NCBI GenBank assembly: GCA_026705765.1
Contig: JAPPAB010000036.1
Span: forward strand, 1-59,554
Reading direction: 5' to 3'
DNA: 59,554 nt
Source of the DNA: Gemmatimonadota bacterium
GTDB lineage: Bacteria; Latescibacterota; UBA2968
Shown here piece by piece: positions 41,514-52,030 of this stretch; position 1 is the stretch's first letter; every line of letters begins with the position of its first letter. A program made the translations under genes and the position numbers. Below the pieces are notes generated by a model that did no database searches, was not told the DNA's origin, and worked only from the letters and a program-made list of their open reading frames with translations.

Positions 41514-44500
41514 ATGAAACCGGACAAATCTTTCGGTCCTTCCGTATCAGACCAACCAATAGCAATCGTAGGTATGGCGTGCCGATTCCCTGGCGCACCG
41601 GACATCTCTTCTTTCTGGCGTCTGCTCGAAGACGGCGGGAATGCCGTCAGCGAAGGCGTCCCGGGCTCAGGCGTAGGCCGCTGGGGCCTGCTCTTTCCCG
41701 ACGACACAGTGCAGAGCGAAGGTTGCCGTTTCGGCGCCTTCGTTGATGACATTGACCAGTTCGACGACGCCTTTTTTCGGATTTCCCCGGTGGAGGCAGA
41801 ACTGCTGGATCCGCAGCAGCGAATGATGCTGGAGACGAGCTGGGAGGCTCTTGAGGACGCGGGAATCGATCCGGAGGGGTTGAGAGAGAGCCTCACCGGC
41901 GTGTACACCGGGATCAGCAACGATGAATACCGAATGCTGGTCGTGGACTCTAGCAAGCCCGCCGAGGCTGCCAGTTGTCTCTACGCCCTCAGTGGCACCA
42001 ACCTGAATGGTGCCAGCGGGCGGGTCTCTTTCGTGCTGGGGCTAAGGGGACCGGCAAAGGCAGTAGATGCCGCGTGCGCGTCATCCATGGTATCGGTCCA
42101 CGACGCGGTGGCAGACCTGCAGCAGGGCAAAGCGGATCTTGCCATCGCAGGCGGCGTGCAGGCGATCCTGAACGGTCGCATCTACGAACTGCGCGCAGAT
42201 GCGATGATGCTGTCTCCAGATGGACAGTGCAAAACCTTTGACGCGTCTGCGAACGGTTACGTGCGCGGTGAAGGTTGCGGGGTCATCGTCCTCAAGCGGC
42301 TCGATGAGGCGGAGGCGGATGGCGATCGGATCTGGGCGGTGATCCGAGGCGCAGCGGTGAACCACGGCGGAGCCAGTACGGGGCTAACGGTGCCGAACAC
42401 ACCCGCGCTGGAAGAGGTGATCGAGACCGCGCTGTCCGACGCGGGAATCCCCGCATCGGACGTAGATTACCTGGAGGCGCACGGGACCGGAACGACGGTG
42501 GGTGATCCGATCGAGATCAACGCTGTAGCCAATGTTTACGGGAAGGGACGTTCTTCTGACCGCCCCCTTCTCATCGGTTCAGTGAAGACCAATGTCGGCC
42601 ATCTGGAGTCAGCCGCGGGCGTAGCCGGAGTGATCAAAGCCGCGCTGGTACTGAAGCGGGGTGTGATTCCAAAACACCTCCATTTCCAGAATCCCAACCC
42701 GAGTCTCGACTGGGACCGCCTGCCATTGCGGGTGACATCGTCAATGATGGACTTGCCGCACCGTCCCGATCGACCGAGACTCGCGGGAGTGAACTCCTTC
42801 GGGATATCCGGGACGAACGCCCACATTGTAATGGAGGAATACCGTGCCTCAGACGATGCATCTACGGCTGTTGGCTCTGCGAAGTCAGTGGCAGTCTCGC
42901 TACCGGAGACCATTGGGAATCTGCCGCTACAGCAGCAGGAGGTCCAGCCGCGCCGGATCCGTCTCCTTCCACTGTCGGGAAAATCTGATGGGGCACTTCG
43001 GGACATGGCGGGACGGTACCTTTCATGGCTCGACAAACACGCAGACGAAGAAGATGAGGCAATACTTGCGGACATGGCGTGGACAGCAGGCATTGGACGA
43101 AGCCACTTCGATCATCGCGCGGGTGTCGTCTTCCACGACGCGGAATCGCTGCGAGAGCGACTCCTTGGATTGGCTGAATCGGGTACGGGCGCGTCGTCCC
43201 GGACACCGACCCGGGTGGCGTTCGCCTACACCGGGCAGGGAAGCCAGTGGGTCGGCATGGGACAGGGACTCTACGAGAGCGAGCCGGTGGCGCAGGCGGT
43301 TCTGGACCGTTGCGAGGCAGTCCTTCTTCGGGAAAGAGGCACCTCACTTCTGGACGTGATGTTCGGTCGGTCTGAAGGCGAAGAGGACCTCGGCGACACG
43401 GCTTGGGAGCAGCCTGCTCTCTACGCGCTGGAGTGCGCACTGACAGCACTCTGGTCGAGCATCGGAATCTGTCCCGACGTGGTCGTCGGACACAGCATCG
43501 GGGAACTCGCAGCGGCGCAGGCAGCAGGCGTGTTCAGCCTTGAGGACGGGATGCGGTTTGCCGCCGTACGGGGCGCACTGATGTCGCAGATGGAAGAGGG
43601 CGGCATGGCCGCGGTCTTCGCACCGGCAGATCGCGTGGCGGTGGCGGTGGAGGAGGTGAACGCAGCCACCTCTGGTGTCGGGTTGAGCATCTCGGGGTAC
43701 AACGGTACCCACCAGGTGGTCAGCGGCCCGATTGCGGAAATTGAAGATATCTCAAAGCGATTCGAACAGGAAGGCATACGGGTCAGACGGCTGAACACTG
43801 CCAGGGCGTTCCACAGCGCCCTTGTTGAGCCCATCCTGGACGAACTGGAAGCATCCCTCAACGGCGTGGCGATCCAGCCGCCTTCCCTCACCGTGGTCAG
43901 CAACCTGACGGGCCGGGCTGTAGAACCGGGCCAGTCGCAAGATGGAGCCTACTGGAAACGGCATGCTCGGGAGCCAGTGGCATTCGCCCAGGGGGTGAAA
44001 ACACTATCGGATCTCGGGGTCGATTTGGTGCTGGAGATTGGCCCGCGATCCGTGCTGGCTCCGATGGCGGCCTCCGCCTGGCCAGCGTCGCCGCAGACAC
44101 CGGTGCCAGTAGTGCTGTCGAGCCTCTCCCCGCCATCGGACAATGCAGGGAAGTCCGAAAACGCCGACGGTTTCGTGGGATCGGTCGCAGAGGCGTACCA
44201 GGCGGGACTCCCGATTCGTTTCGCGGGACTCTTCGCAGGGGAGACGCGGCGACGGATCTCGCTGCCCAGCTATCCGTTCCAGCGCAGACACCACTGGCTT
44301 GAGCCACCGAAGCGTCAGCGCCGGAGTTCCGATCATCCGCTACTGGGTACCCGGCACGAATCAGCCCGCGGAGAGATCACCTTCGAGACAGAAGTGTTCC
44401 CTTCGGACCCGTCCTATCTGAACGATCACAAAGTGTTTGGTCGGATCGTAGCGCCTGGCGCGCTCTACGGGGCCATGACGTGCGCGGCGGCGTTCCTCGA

Positions 44501-47500
44501 AGAAAGCGGATCAGTAGCCGTGGAGGATTTCCAGTTGCACAACGCGATGGTCTTCGAAGAGGGAGAAGGGAACGATGAAGATGGCCGGAAGATGCAGGTC
44601 GTGCTCGACGCCTCTGAGCAGGCATCGTCGCGCGAAGTACAGATATTCAGCAAAGGGAGTGAAGGGGAATGGACAGTACACGTGGAAGGTCGCGTGTCAT
44701 CGGGTGTCCCTATACCAGAAGCAGGTGAGAGGACCGACCTGGAAAGTCTCAAGGCCGGCCTGTCGCCGATGGACGTGGGGGGCTACTACCGCCACAGGGC
44801 GAGTACCGGGGTCGATCTCGGCCCGTTCTTCCGCACGCTGGGGAACGTCTGGTCCCGTCCGGGCGAGGCATTGGGCGAGGTGTCTCTGCCCGAAACTCTG
44901 ACCAGGCACGGGTTGGATGTCCATCCACTCATCCTGGACGGTTGCTTTCAGGTCGTGGGCGCAGCGCGCAACCTGGAGGGAACCGGGGGTGAAACCACAT
45001 ATCTGCCATTCGGCTGGGAGCGGCTATGGCTGACGGGACAGCTACCAGATCAGGTCGTCTGTCACGTGCGCTTGAATGAGGCTTCCCAGGAAACGGACGA
45101 ACCTCCGGAAGTCCTGAGCGGTGAACTGAATATCTACGATCTGAATGGCGTTCCGATCGGTGGCTTGAGTGGATACACAGTGAAGCGGGCGACGCAGGAG
45201 GCACTGCTCTCGGCAGTCGAAGGCGTGAAGGATCTCCTGTACGAGGTGGTGTGGCGCGAGCGCGAGCTTTCACCTGGAATAACGCCTGCGGACTTCTTCC
45301 CGGGTCCGACAACTGTCGCGGACAGTTCGCAGTCGTTCGCTGGTTACCTGACGGATGCGGGTGTCGATCCCGAAGGCAGGGACGCTCTGCTCGCGGACCT
45401 GGAGCGGTGGTCGTGGTCCCGCGCCCTCGCGACCCTGAAAGAACTGGGTTGGCAGCGCAAGACGGGCGAGACCGTGGATCCCGAAGACTTGCGGCAACGC
45501 CTGCAAGTCACCGAGGAACACAAGCGCCTCTTTCGTCGAATGCTCGAAATGCTCGCCAAATCGGGAGTTTTGGAAGAGAAAGAAGACGGCTTTGTCGTAG
45601 TCGTGGGACCTGAGGATCCATTGCCGGAAGAAATGCCTGGCGATCTTGAGGAGTTTGCCGCCCGGATGACCGGGCTATACCCGCACGGCCTGACCGAGAT
45701 CGGCCTGTTTCGGCGCTCTGGCAGTGCCCTGGCCGAGGTGCTTCGCGGCCGCGAAGATCCACTGACACTTTTGTTTAGTAGCGGAGAACCGACCGCGGCC
45801 GATCTGTATCTGAAGGCACCCGTGGCGCGAGCGGCGAACCGCATGCTGGGAGACGCGGTGCGAGCACTCGTAGCCGCATTGCCAGACGGCCGGCGCCTCA
45901 GAGTGATCGAGGTTGGGGCTGGTACGGGATCGGCGACCGCATCCGTACTGCCAGAACTTCCGGACGGACGATTCGACTACATGTACACGGATATCTCCGC
46001 GGGCTTCTTTGCGGAAGCCGAGGCGCGGTTCGGAGACGAGGCTATCGAGTACCGTCCGCTGGACATCGAGAAGGATCCCGTGGCACAGGGCTTTGACGCC
46101 CACAGTTATGATTTGCTAATCGCGTCCAATGTGCTACACGCCACGCGATATCTGGAAGAAACGCTCGCACACTGTCGTGACCTTCTCGCGCCATCTGGGC
46201 AGTTAATCGCACTCGAGAACCTTCGCGGTCTGGGTTGGATGGACCTGACTTTCGGACAGTTGGACGGCTGGTGGCGATTTGCCGACAGCTTCCGCCCGCA
46301 CCACGCCCTCGCCGGGCCTGCGGTATGGCGAGGGGCGCTCGGCAACGTAGGTTTCGAAGAAGTAGAAGTCCTGGGAGTAGATGAGTCCGACGCCACCATA
46401 ATGCTGGATAAAGGCGTAATCGTAGCTCAGGGACCAGCGCAGGTGACCGAGCAAGGAGGCGCGTGGGTTCTGGCTGCAGATCAGGGAAGAGCCGCAGAGG
46501 AACTCGCGGCAGAACTCGCGGCGCGAAACCAGACAGTTGTGCTGGCATGTAGCGATGGCCCGCGGGTAGAGGAAGACTCTGAAGTTATCAGAAAAACCAT
46601 AGATATGGAGCAGCGCGAGGCGTGGGGATCACTCCTGAAGGAGCTACCGGACGACGTGCCACTCAGCGGCATTGTACATCTCGCGTCACTGGAAGGCCAT
46701 GGGGCAGAGGCAACGACCGGAGAAATGGCGGAGGATGTACGACGAGCAGGGGCGAGCGCGCTGGCATTGGTACAGGCCGTCTCCGACTCTGATATGACAC
46801 CTGAAAAGGGCGTGTGGTTTATCACGCGCGGAGCGCAGGTATTGGAGCGAGAGCGAGGCGGAGAGCTCGCCGGCGCAGCACTCTGGGGCTTTGGCAAAGC
46901 AGTAGCCCGAGAAGCGGCGCATCTGCAGCCGCGGATGATCGATCTGAACCCTGGAGATATGGCACCGGCACCCGACCTCGTCAATGAACTCCTGTATCCC
47001 GATTCCGAAAATCACATCGCGTACCGCGGGGATGCCCGCCGCGTAGCCCGCCTGATTCGGATGAGCTCGGAGCGTCTGTCTCTGCCTGAGGAGCCAGACT
47101 GGGTGCTGGCTCCGGATCCGGACGGCGTGTTCGAGAGGCCGTATGTCCAGCCACTACCGGCACCTGCTCTCGAACCGCGCGAAGTTCGCGTCGCAGTCGA
47201 GGCCTCTGGGCTCAACTTCTGGGATGTGTTTCGTTCACTCGGCTTTATTGAGGAGGGGAATTTGGGCAGGGAGATGTGCGGTTATATCCTCGAGGTGGGT
47301 TCCGATGTCTCGACCATTTCCGTCGGCGACCATATAGTTGGATTGGGATTCGGGGCGTTCGGAGCGCAAATGGTCACGCGGGAGGAGTTGGTGGCACCCG
47401 CGCCATCGGGCTTCTCCGTCACAGGACTTGCCACCGTGCCGAGCGCGTTCGTATCCGCCGCGCTGTCTTTCGAACTCTCGGGACTGGAGGCTGGCGAAAA

Positions 47501-50500
47501 GGTACTGATTCACGCGGGTTCGGGTGGTGTGGGATTGGCAGCCATTCAGCTAGTACAAGCCGCAGGCGCAGAGGTCTTTGCCACCGCGAGCGCGCCAAAG
47601 CAGGCCTATCTCCGATCACTGGGCGTGGAACACATATTCGACAGCCGCCAGACAGCGTTTGGAAAAGAGATCCTCGAAGCCACAAATGGAGAGGGTGTCG
47701 ATGTGGTGCTGAACAGCCTGACGGGAGAGGGCTTCATCGACGCGAGCCTGTCCTGCCTCAAGCACGGCGGCCGGTTCGTGGAACTGGCCAGGCGGGACAT
47801 CTTGAGCGAGGAAGAGATGGCGGCTGTGCGTCCAGATGTGGCCTACGACATCCTGGAACTGGATGTTCTGAAAAAAACCGACCCGGCGTGGGTGGGAAGG
47901 GTCTTGCGGGACGTGATGGCGCGCCTTTCGTCGGGCGAGTTGAAAACGATCACCCACAGCAGGTGGCCGCTCGCTGAAGCTGGCGCCGCGCTGAGCTTCA
48001 TGCGCGCCGCCCGGCACATAGGAAAAATCGTCGTAACGACGCCACCAACTCTGAAGGGCAGGTTGCGGCAAGACCGCACCTATCTGGTGACAGGCGGTCT
48101 GGGGGGGATCGGATGCGCCGTAGCAGACTGGCTCGCGGATCGCGGTGCGGGCGCAATCGCGCTAAACGGTCGCCGGGCACCGGATCCCGAGGCTGAGGAG
48201 GTGATCCACAGACTGCGGGAACGCGGCGTGAAAGTGCAGGTAGAGATCGCAGACATGACGGATGCCGCCGCAATAGATGAGATGATGGCGCGGATAGATG
48301 AGACGCTACCGCCGCTCGGAGGCGTTATCCACAGCGTGGGCGTGCTGTCAGACGGCGCGCTGACCAACCAGAGTTGGGAGCGCTTCGAAACCGTGCTCTG
48401 GCCAAAGGTACTGGGCGCATGGCATCTGCATCGGGCGACTTTGGATCGCGACCTGGACATGTTTGTCCTCTTCTCGAGCCGGGTTGGCGTCATGGGCAAT
48501 CCGGGCCAGGCGAACCACGCCTCAGCCAATGCGTTTCTGGATCAACTCGCCGGTCACCGCCGCGCGATGGGGCTACCCGGACAGGCCATTGCCTGGGGAG
48601 CGTGGTCGGAGATCGGCGAAGCAGCGGAACAGCGGGAGCGGATTGACCAACAGCGGTCAGCGCTCGGCGGCCGCTGGTTTACCCCGCAACAGGGTATCCG
48701 GGCATTCGATCAACTGGTGCGTCAGGACGCCACGACTTCCGTGGTGATGTCGATGGACTGGTCCGTATTCGAAGAGGCGGTCGAAGACCGTCCTGCCTTC
48801 CTGGAGGACTTACTATCCGCCGCTGCGGACGACGAAGCCGACACCTCGACCTCGTCAAAGGACCTGCTTTCCCAACTGCGAGAAGCGCCTGCAGCGGCAC
48901 CCGAGGACCTGCTTGTGGCCTTCCTTCAGCAGGAGGTACAGGCAGTACTGCGGCTACCGACAGCGCCAGAACCCACAGTGGGATTTTTCGATTTGGGGAT
49001 GGACTCGCTGATGGCGGTAGAGTTGAGAAATCGTCTGAACCGGGCATTTGCCGATGAGTACGTGGTACCCAACACCGTGGTATTCGACTACCCGGACATC
49101 GCCAGTCTCGCCCACCATCTAATCGAAGAACTCGGCGAAGTCAGCGATGCGCCCGCCCCTCAGCCTCAGGCGCAACCCGAACCAGAACCGCAACCGACAG
49201 TGCAGCGCGAGGATGACGGTATTGCAATCGTGGGTATGGCGTGCCACTTCCCCGGCGCTCCGGATCTTTCCACCTTCTGGCACCTGCTCGAAAACGGCAA
49301 AGACGCGGTGACCGACGGACGCCAGGATCCCGGTTCATGGAACAATCTCGCCAAAGACCTTCCCTCCAAATACACCGCTTATCGCCGGGGTGGATTTGTC
49401 GAAGGGATTGATCAATTTGACGCGAGATTCTTTCGGATTTCGCCGATTGAGGCGCGCCTGATGGATCCGCGGCAACGCATGATGCTGGAAACCACCTGGC
49501 AAGCGATTGAGGATGCGGGGATGGATCCAGACGAATTGAGGGGCAGTCGCACCGGGCTATATGCCGGTATCGCCACCAGCGAATACCGGGACCTGATGAC
49601 AGCCAGCGACTACGGCATCAGTTATCTGGGCACTGCCGCGAGTATGACCGTCGGGCGAATTTCTTTTCTCCTTGGTCTGGAGGGGCCGACGATACCGGTG
49701 GAACTCAACTGCGCGTCATCACTGGTCGCAGTACACCAAGCAGTGATGGGTTTGCGGCAGGGCGAAGTAGATATGGCTCTGGTTGGAGGGACACACGCCG
49801 TTTTATCACCTGATTTAACCAGAGAAATGGGGGACCTGGGCATGTTGTCGCGAGAGGGGCAGGGCAGGCCCTTCGATGCCTCTGCGGATGGCTTCACGCG
49901 AGGCGAGGGCTGCGGGATGGTCGTCCTCAAGCGGCTGAGCGAGGCAGAAGCCGACGGCGACCGCATCTGGGGCGTGATCCGCGGGTCTGCGGTCAATCAG
50001 AACGGGGCGAGCGCAGGACCCACCGTGCCAAATGGACCGGCACAGGAGCGGGTGATCGAAGAAGCACTGTCGCGGGCAGGTATCGTCCCATCGGAAGTAG
50101 ATTATCTGGAAGCCCACGGGGGTGGATCGGAGTTGGGCGACCCGATCGAAGTTCAGGCAGCGGCTGCTGTTTACGGCAAGGGGCGCGAAGCAGACCGCCC
50201 GCTTTTGATCGGTTCAGTGAAGACAAATATCGGTCACCTGGAGCCAGCTGCCGGGGTTGCGGCTCTGATCAAGGCAGTCCTGGCGATGAAGCGGGGAAAG
50301 ATACCGAAGCACTTGAACTTCGAGAATCCGAGTCCGTATATAGACTGGGACCGGTTGCCGGTACAGGTGACTTCCGAACTGACGGACTGGCCGCGCCATC
50401 CCAATCGCCCGCCGCGGGCCGGGGTAAGCGCCTTCGGGATATCGGGAACGAATGCGCATGTTGTCGTAGAAGGATATGACAGCCCGGATGCAACACCTGT

Positions 50501-51572
50501 GGGCTCCGCACAACCCGTTTCTCTATCGGTTTTGGATCTCATAGGCGAGGAAGAAGCGTTCACTCCGCGCCAGACACGGCTCCTGCCCTTGTCGGGAAAA
50601 TCCGATGAAGCTCTCCGGGATCTGACAGAGCAGTATCTATCGTGGCTTGAAGAGCTTGCCTCCGAAGATGTGGACCTGCTCGCCGACATGGCCTGGACAG
50701 CGGGTGTGGGACGCAGCCATTTCGATCACCGCGCGGGCATCGTATTCCAGAATATCGCGTCTCTGCGAGAAAAACTACAGGCACTCTCAGAAACAAGAGA
50801 AAGACCGGAACCGCGCACAGCGACAAAAATCGCCTTTGCGTACACCGGACAGGGCAGCCAATGGATCGGCATGGGGAAAGACCTCTACGAAAGCGAGCCG
50901 GTAGTCCGAGCCGTTCTGGATCGCTGCGACAAAGTAATTCGGGAAGAGCGGGACACCTCGTTGCTGGACGCGATGTTCGGTCAGGCTAGTGATCTATCTG
51001 ACCTGCCTGTCATCTATGCACTGGAATCCTCGTTTACGGCACTGTGGTCGAGCGTGGGGATTCAGCCCAGCGTGGTGGTCGGGCACGGTATAGGGGAAAT
51101 TGCAGCGGCACAGGCGGCGGGTGTCTTCAGCCTGGAGGATGGCTTGCGGGTTGCGCTGGAATGGGACACGGACAGTCTGGAAGCCACCCTCACAGACGTC
51201 ACAATCGCATCGCCATCTCTGGTCCTTGTGAGCAGTGTGACAGGGGGCGTCGAAGTCCTCGACGCGGCGTATTGGCGTCGGCAAGCTCAGGAACCGGCGG
51301 CATTGGACAAATGCGCGAAGAAGTTGGCCGACCTGGGGGTCAATGTCCTCATCGAGATCGGCCCAAACGCGGTGCCGGGACCGATAGAAGGCGACGCCAA
51401 TCCACCCGTTGTATTGTCGAGTCTGGGAGACAACGGTTTTACAGAAGCAGTAGCAAAAGCTTATGAAGCGGGACTTTCGGTATCATTTCCCGGGCTATTT
51501 GCGGGAGAAACGCGCCGCCGCATCTCGCTGCCGAGCTATCCATTCCAGCGCCAGCACTACTGGATTCAATAG
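41514..51572 (+). CDS. Type I polyketide synthase, KS-AT-DH-MT-ER-KR-ACP-KS-AT* (second AT inactive)
   Basis: 3352 residues; GGAGG before the ATG. KS1 (~15-440) has C188, H323, H363. AT1 (~565-860) has GHSIG (S661) and RAFH, predicting malonyl-CoA. DH (~940-1220) has HxxxGxxxxP (H972) and D1142. MT (~1280-1640) has VGAGTG. A KR structural part (~1650-1860) and ER (~1885-2165, HAGSGGVGLAA) follow. KR (~2185-2360) has TGGLGGIG but His (H2335) where the catalytic Tyr is usual. ACP1 has GMDSL (S2498). After a Pro/Gln/Glu linker comes KS2 (~2570-2990; C2733, H2868, H2908). AT2 (~3105-3300) reads GHGIG, Gly for Ser (G3192), and lacks ~88 residues including the catalytic His. The protein ends after the post-AT linker. 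The first module would make fully reduced, alpha-methylated units as for branched fatty acids; product unknown. The region is GC-richer than its flanks. Confidence 0.95.
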   Translation: MKPDKSFGPSVSDQPIAIVGMACRFPGAPDISSFWRLLEDGGNAVSEGVPGSGVGRWGLLFPDDTVQSEGCRFGAFVDDIDQFDDAFFRISPVEAELLDPQQRMMLETSWEALEDAGIDPEGLRESLTGVYTGISNDEYRMLVVDSSKPAEAASCLYALSGTNLNGASGRVSFVLGLRGPAKAVDAACASSMVSVHDAVADLQQGKADLAIAGGVQAILNGRIYELRADAMMLSPDGQCKTFDASANGYVRGEGCGVIVLKRLDEAEADGDRIWAVIRGAAVNHGGASTGLTVPNTPALEEVIETALSDAGIPASDVDYLEAHGTGTTVGDPIEINAVANVYGKGRSSDRPLLIGSVKTNVGHLESAAGVAGVIKAALVLKRGVIPKHLHFQNPNPSLDWDRLPLRVTSSMMDLPHRPDRPRLAGVNSFGISGTNAHIVMEEYRASDDASTAVGSAKSVAVSLPETIGNLPLQQQEVQPRRIRLLPLSGKSDGALRDMAGRYLSWLDKHADEEDEAILADMAWTAGIGRSHFDHRAGVVFHDAESLRERLLGLAESGTGASSRTPTRVAFAYTGQGSQWVGMGQGLYESEPVAQAVLDRCEAVLLRERGTSLLDVMFGRSEGEEDLGDTAWEQPALYALECALTALWSSIGICPDVVVGHSIGELAAAQAAGVFSLEDGMRFAAVRGALMSQMEEGGMAAVFAPADRVAVAVEEVNAATSGVGLSISGYNGTHQVVSGPIAEIEDISKRFEQEGIRVRRLNTARAFHSALVEPILDELEASLNGVAIQPPSLTVVSNLTGRAVEPGQSQDGAYWKRHAREPVAFAQGVKTLSDLGVDLVLEIGPRSVLAPMAASAWPASPQTPVPVVLSSLSPPSDNAGKSENADGFVGSVAEAYQAGLPIRFAGLFAGETRRRISLPSYPFQRRHHWLEPPKRQRRSSDHPLLGTRHESARGEITFETEVFPSDPSYLNDHKVFGRIVAPGALYGAMTCAAAFLEESGSVAVEDFQLHNAMVFEEGEGNDEDGRKMQVVLDASEQASSREVQIFSKGSEGEWTVHVEGRVSSGVPIPEAGERTDLESLKAGLSPMDVGGYYRHRASTGVDLGPFFRTLGNVWSRPGEALGEVSLPETLTRHGLDVHPLILDGCFQVVGAARNLEGTGGETTYLPFGWERLWLTGQLPDQVVCHVRLNEASQETDEPPEVLSGELNIYDLNGVPIGGLSGYTVKRATQEALLSAVEGVKDLLYEVVWRERELSPGITPADFFPGPTTVADSSQSFAGYLTDAGVDPEGRDALLADLERWSWSRALATLKELGWQRKTGETVDPEDLRQRLQVTEEHKRLFRRMLEMLAKSGVLEEKEDGFVVVVGPEDPLPEEMPGDLEEFAARMTGLYPHGLTEIGLFRRSGSALAEVLRGREDPLTLLFSSGEPTAADLYLKAPVARAANRMLGDAVRALVAALPDGRRLRVIEVGAGTGSATASVLPELPDGRFDYMYTDISAGFFAEAEARFGDEAIEYRPLDIEKDPVAQGFDAHSYDLLIASNVLHATRYLEETLAHCRDLLAPSGQLIALENLRGLGWMDLTFGQLDGWWRFADSFRPHHALAGPAVWRGALGNVGFEEVEVLGVDESDATIMLDKGVIVAQGPAQVTEQGGAWVLAADQGRAAEELAAELAARNQTVVLACSDGPRVEEDSEVIRKTIDMEQREAWGSLLKELPDDVPLSGIVHLASLEGHGAEATTGEMAEDVRRAGASALALVQAVSDSDMTPEKGVWFITRGAQVLERERGGELAGAALWGFGKAVAREAAHLQPRMIDLNPGDMAPAPDLVNELLYPDSENHIAYRGDARRVARLIRMSSERLSLPEEPDWVLAPDPDGVFERPYVQPLPAPALEPREVRVAVEASGLNFWDVFRSLGFIEEGNLGREMCGYILEVGSDVSTISVGDHIVGLGFGAFGAQMVTREELVAPAPSGFSVTGLATVPSAFVSAALSFELSGLEAGEKVLIHAGSGGVGLAAIQLVQAAGAEVFATASAPKQAYLRSLGVEHIFDSRQTAFGKEILEATNGEGVDVVLNSLTGEGFIDASLSCLKHGGRFVELARRDILSEEEMAAVRPDVAYDILELDVLKKTDPAWVGRVLRDVMARLSSGELKTITHSRWPLAEAGAALSFMRAARHIGKIVVTTPPTLKGRLRQDRTYLVTGGLGGIGCAVADWLADRGAGAIALNGRRAPDPEAEEVIHRLRERGVKVQVEIADMTDAAAIDEMMARIDETLPPLGGVIHSVGVLSDGALTNQSWERFETVLWPKVLGAWHLHRATLDRDLDMFVLFSSRVGVMGNPGQANHASANAFLDQLAGHRRAMGLPGQAIAWGAWSEIGEAAEQRERIDQQRSALGGRWFTPQQGIRAFDQLVRQDATTSVVMSMDWSVFEEAVEDRPAFLEDLLSAAADDEADTSTSSKDLLSQLREAPAAAPEDLLVAFLQQEVQAVLRLPTAPEPTVGFFDLGMDSLMAVELRNRLNRAFADEYVVPNTVVFDYPDIASLAHHLIEELGEVSDAPAPQPQAQPEPEPQPTVQREDDGIAIVGMACHFPGAPDLSTFWHLLENGKDAVTDGRQDPGSWNNLAKDLPSKYTAYRRGGFVEGIDQFDARFFRISPIEARLMDPRQRMMLETTWQAIEDAGMDPDELRGSRTGLYAGIATSEYRDLMTASDYGISYLGTAASMTVGRISFLLGLEGPTIPVELNCASSLVAVHQAVMGLRQGEVDMALVGGTHAVLSPDLTREMGDLGMLSREGQGRPFDASADGFTRGEGCGMVVLKRLSEAEADGDRIWGVIRGSAVNQNGASAGPTVPNGPAQERVIEEALSRAGIVPSEVDYLEAHGGGSELGDPIEVQAAAAVYGKGREADRPLLIGSVKTNIGHLEPAAGVAALIKAVLAMKRGKIPKHLNFENPSPYIDWDRLPVQVTSELTDWPRHPNRPPRAGVSAFGISGTNAHVVVEGYDSPDATPVGSAQPVSLSVLDLIGEEEAFTPRQTRLLPLSGKSDEALRDLTEQYLSWLEELASEDVDLLADMAWTAGVGRSHFDHRAGIVFQNIASLREKLQALSETRERPEPRTATKIAFAYTGQGSQWIGMGKDLYESEPVVRAVLDRCDKVIREERDTSLLDAMFGQASDLSDLPVIYALESSFTALWSSVGIQPSVVVGHGIGEIAAAQAAGVFSLEDGLRVALEWDTDSLEATLTDVTIASPSLVLVSSVTGGVEVLDAAYWRRQAQEPAALDKCAKKLADLGVNVLIEIGPNAVPGPIEGDANPPVVLSSLGDNGFTEAVAKAYEAGLSVSFPGLFAGETRRRISLPSYPFQRQHYWIQ

Positions 51573-51662
51573 CCAGGACGACCTGAAAAAGAATTTGACT
51601 TTACGCCTACCGATCACTATCTTTTCGGTTCAAACTATCTACCTTACGAAAGGAGAGTAACA

Positions 51663-51902
51663 ATGGCTTCAACCGCAGAACGTATCAGAAACCTCATCGC
51701 GGAAAATCTGGAAGTCGATGGACAGCCAATTGAGTTGCCCGATGACCTGAACATCAGCCTCCAGGAGGCTGGAATTTCCTCTGTAGATCTCGTCGCGTTC
51801 GCGAAAGTAGTCGCACAGGAATTCAACGTTGAATTTACGCTTGAAGATTGCGGTGATGTCAAAAGCGTACAGGAACTGGTCGAACGACTGGACGCAGCCT
51901 GA
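51663..51902 (+). CDS. Discrete acyl carrier protein
   Basis: 79 residues, AGGAGAG before the ATG. Its carrier-protein helices are visible, with the phosphopantetheine attachment Ser in GISSVDLVAF (S40). The position normally taken by Asp before it is Ser, a variant seen in some trans-acting carrier proteins. It begins 91 bases after the PKS stop on the same strand and is followed by a terminator. Because the PKS ends in KS2 with a dead AT and no carrier, this ACP is the natural carrier for the second condensation. No phosphopantetheinyl transferase is in the window. Confidence 0.92.
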   Translation: MASTAERIRNLIAENLEVDGQPIELPDDLNISLQEAGISSVDLVAFAKVVAQEFNVEFTLEDCGDVKSVQELVERLDAA

Positions 51903-51938
51903 AATCCTCTCCAGCCGGAGAACGTACGCTTCTTACAC

Positions 51939-51975
51939 AACAGGCCCCGGATGGAAATTCGGGGCCTGTTGGTTT
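51939..51975 (+). terminator. Rho-independent terminator closing the PKS operon
   Basis: AACAGGCCCCG (51939-51949) pairs perfectly with CGGGGCCTGTT (51960-51970), followed by GGTTT. It separates the ACP from the permease gene that starts 55 bases later. Confidence 0.88.
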
Positions 51976-52030
51976 ATGGGGATTCGATAAAGATTCCGCT
52001 TATTAAACCTTTCACTCTTCACACTTCACA

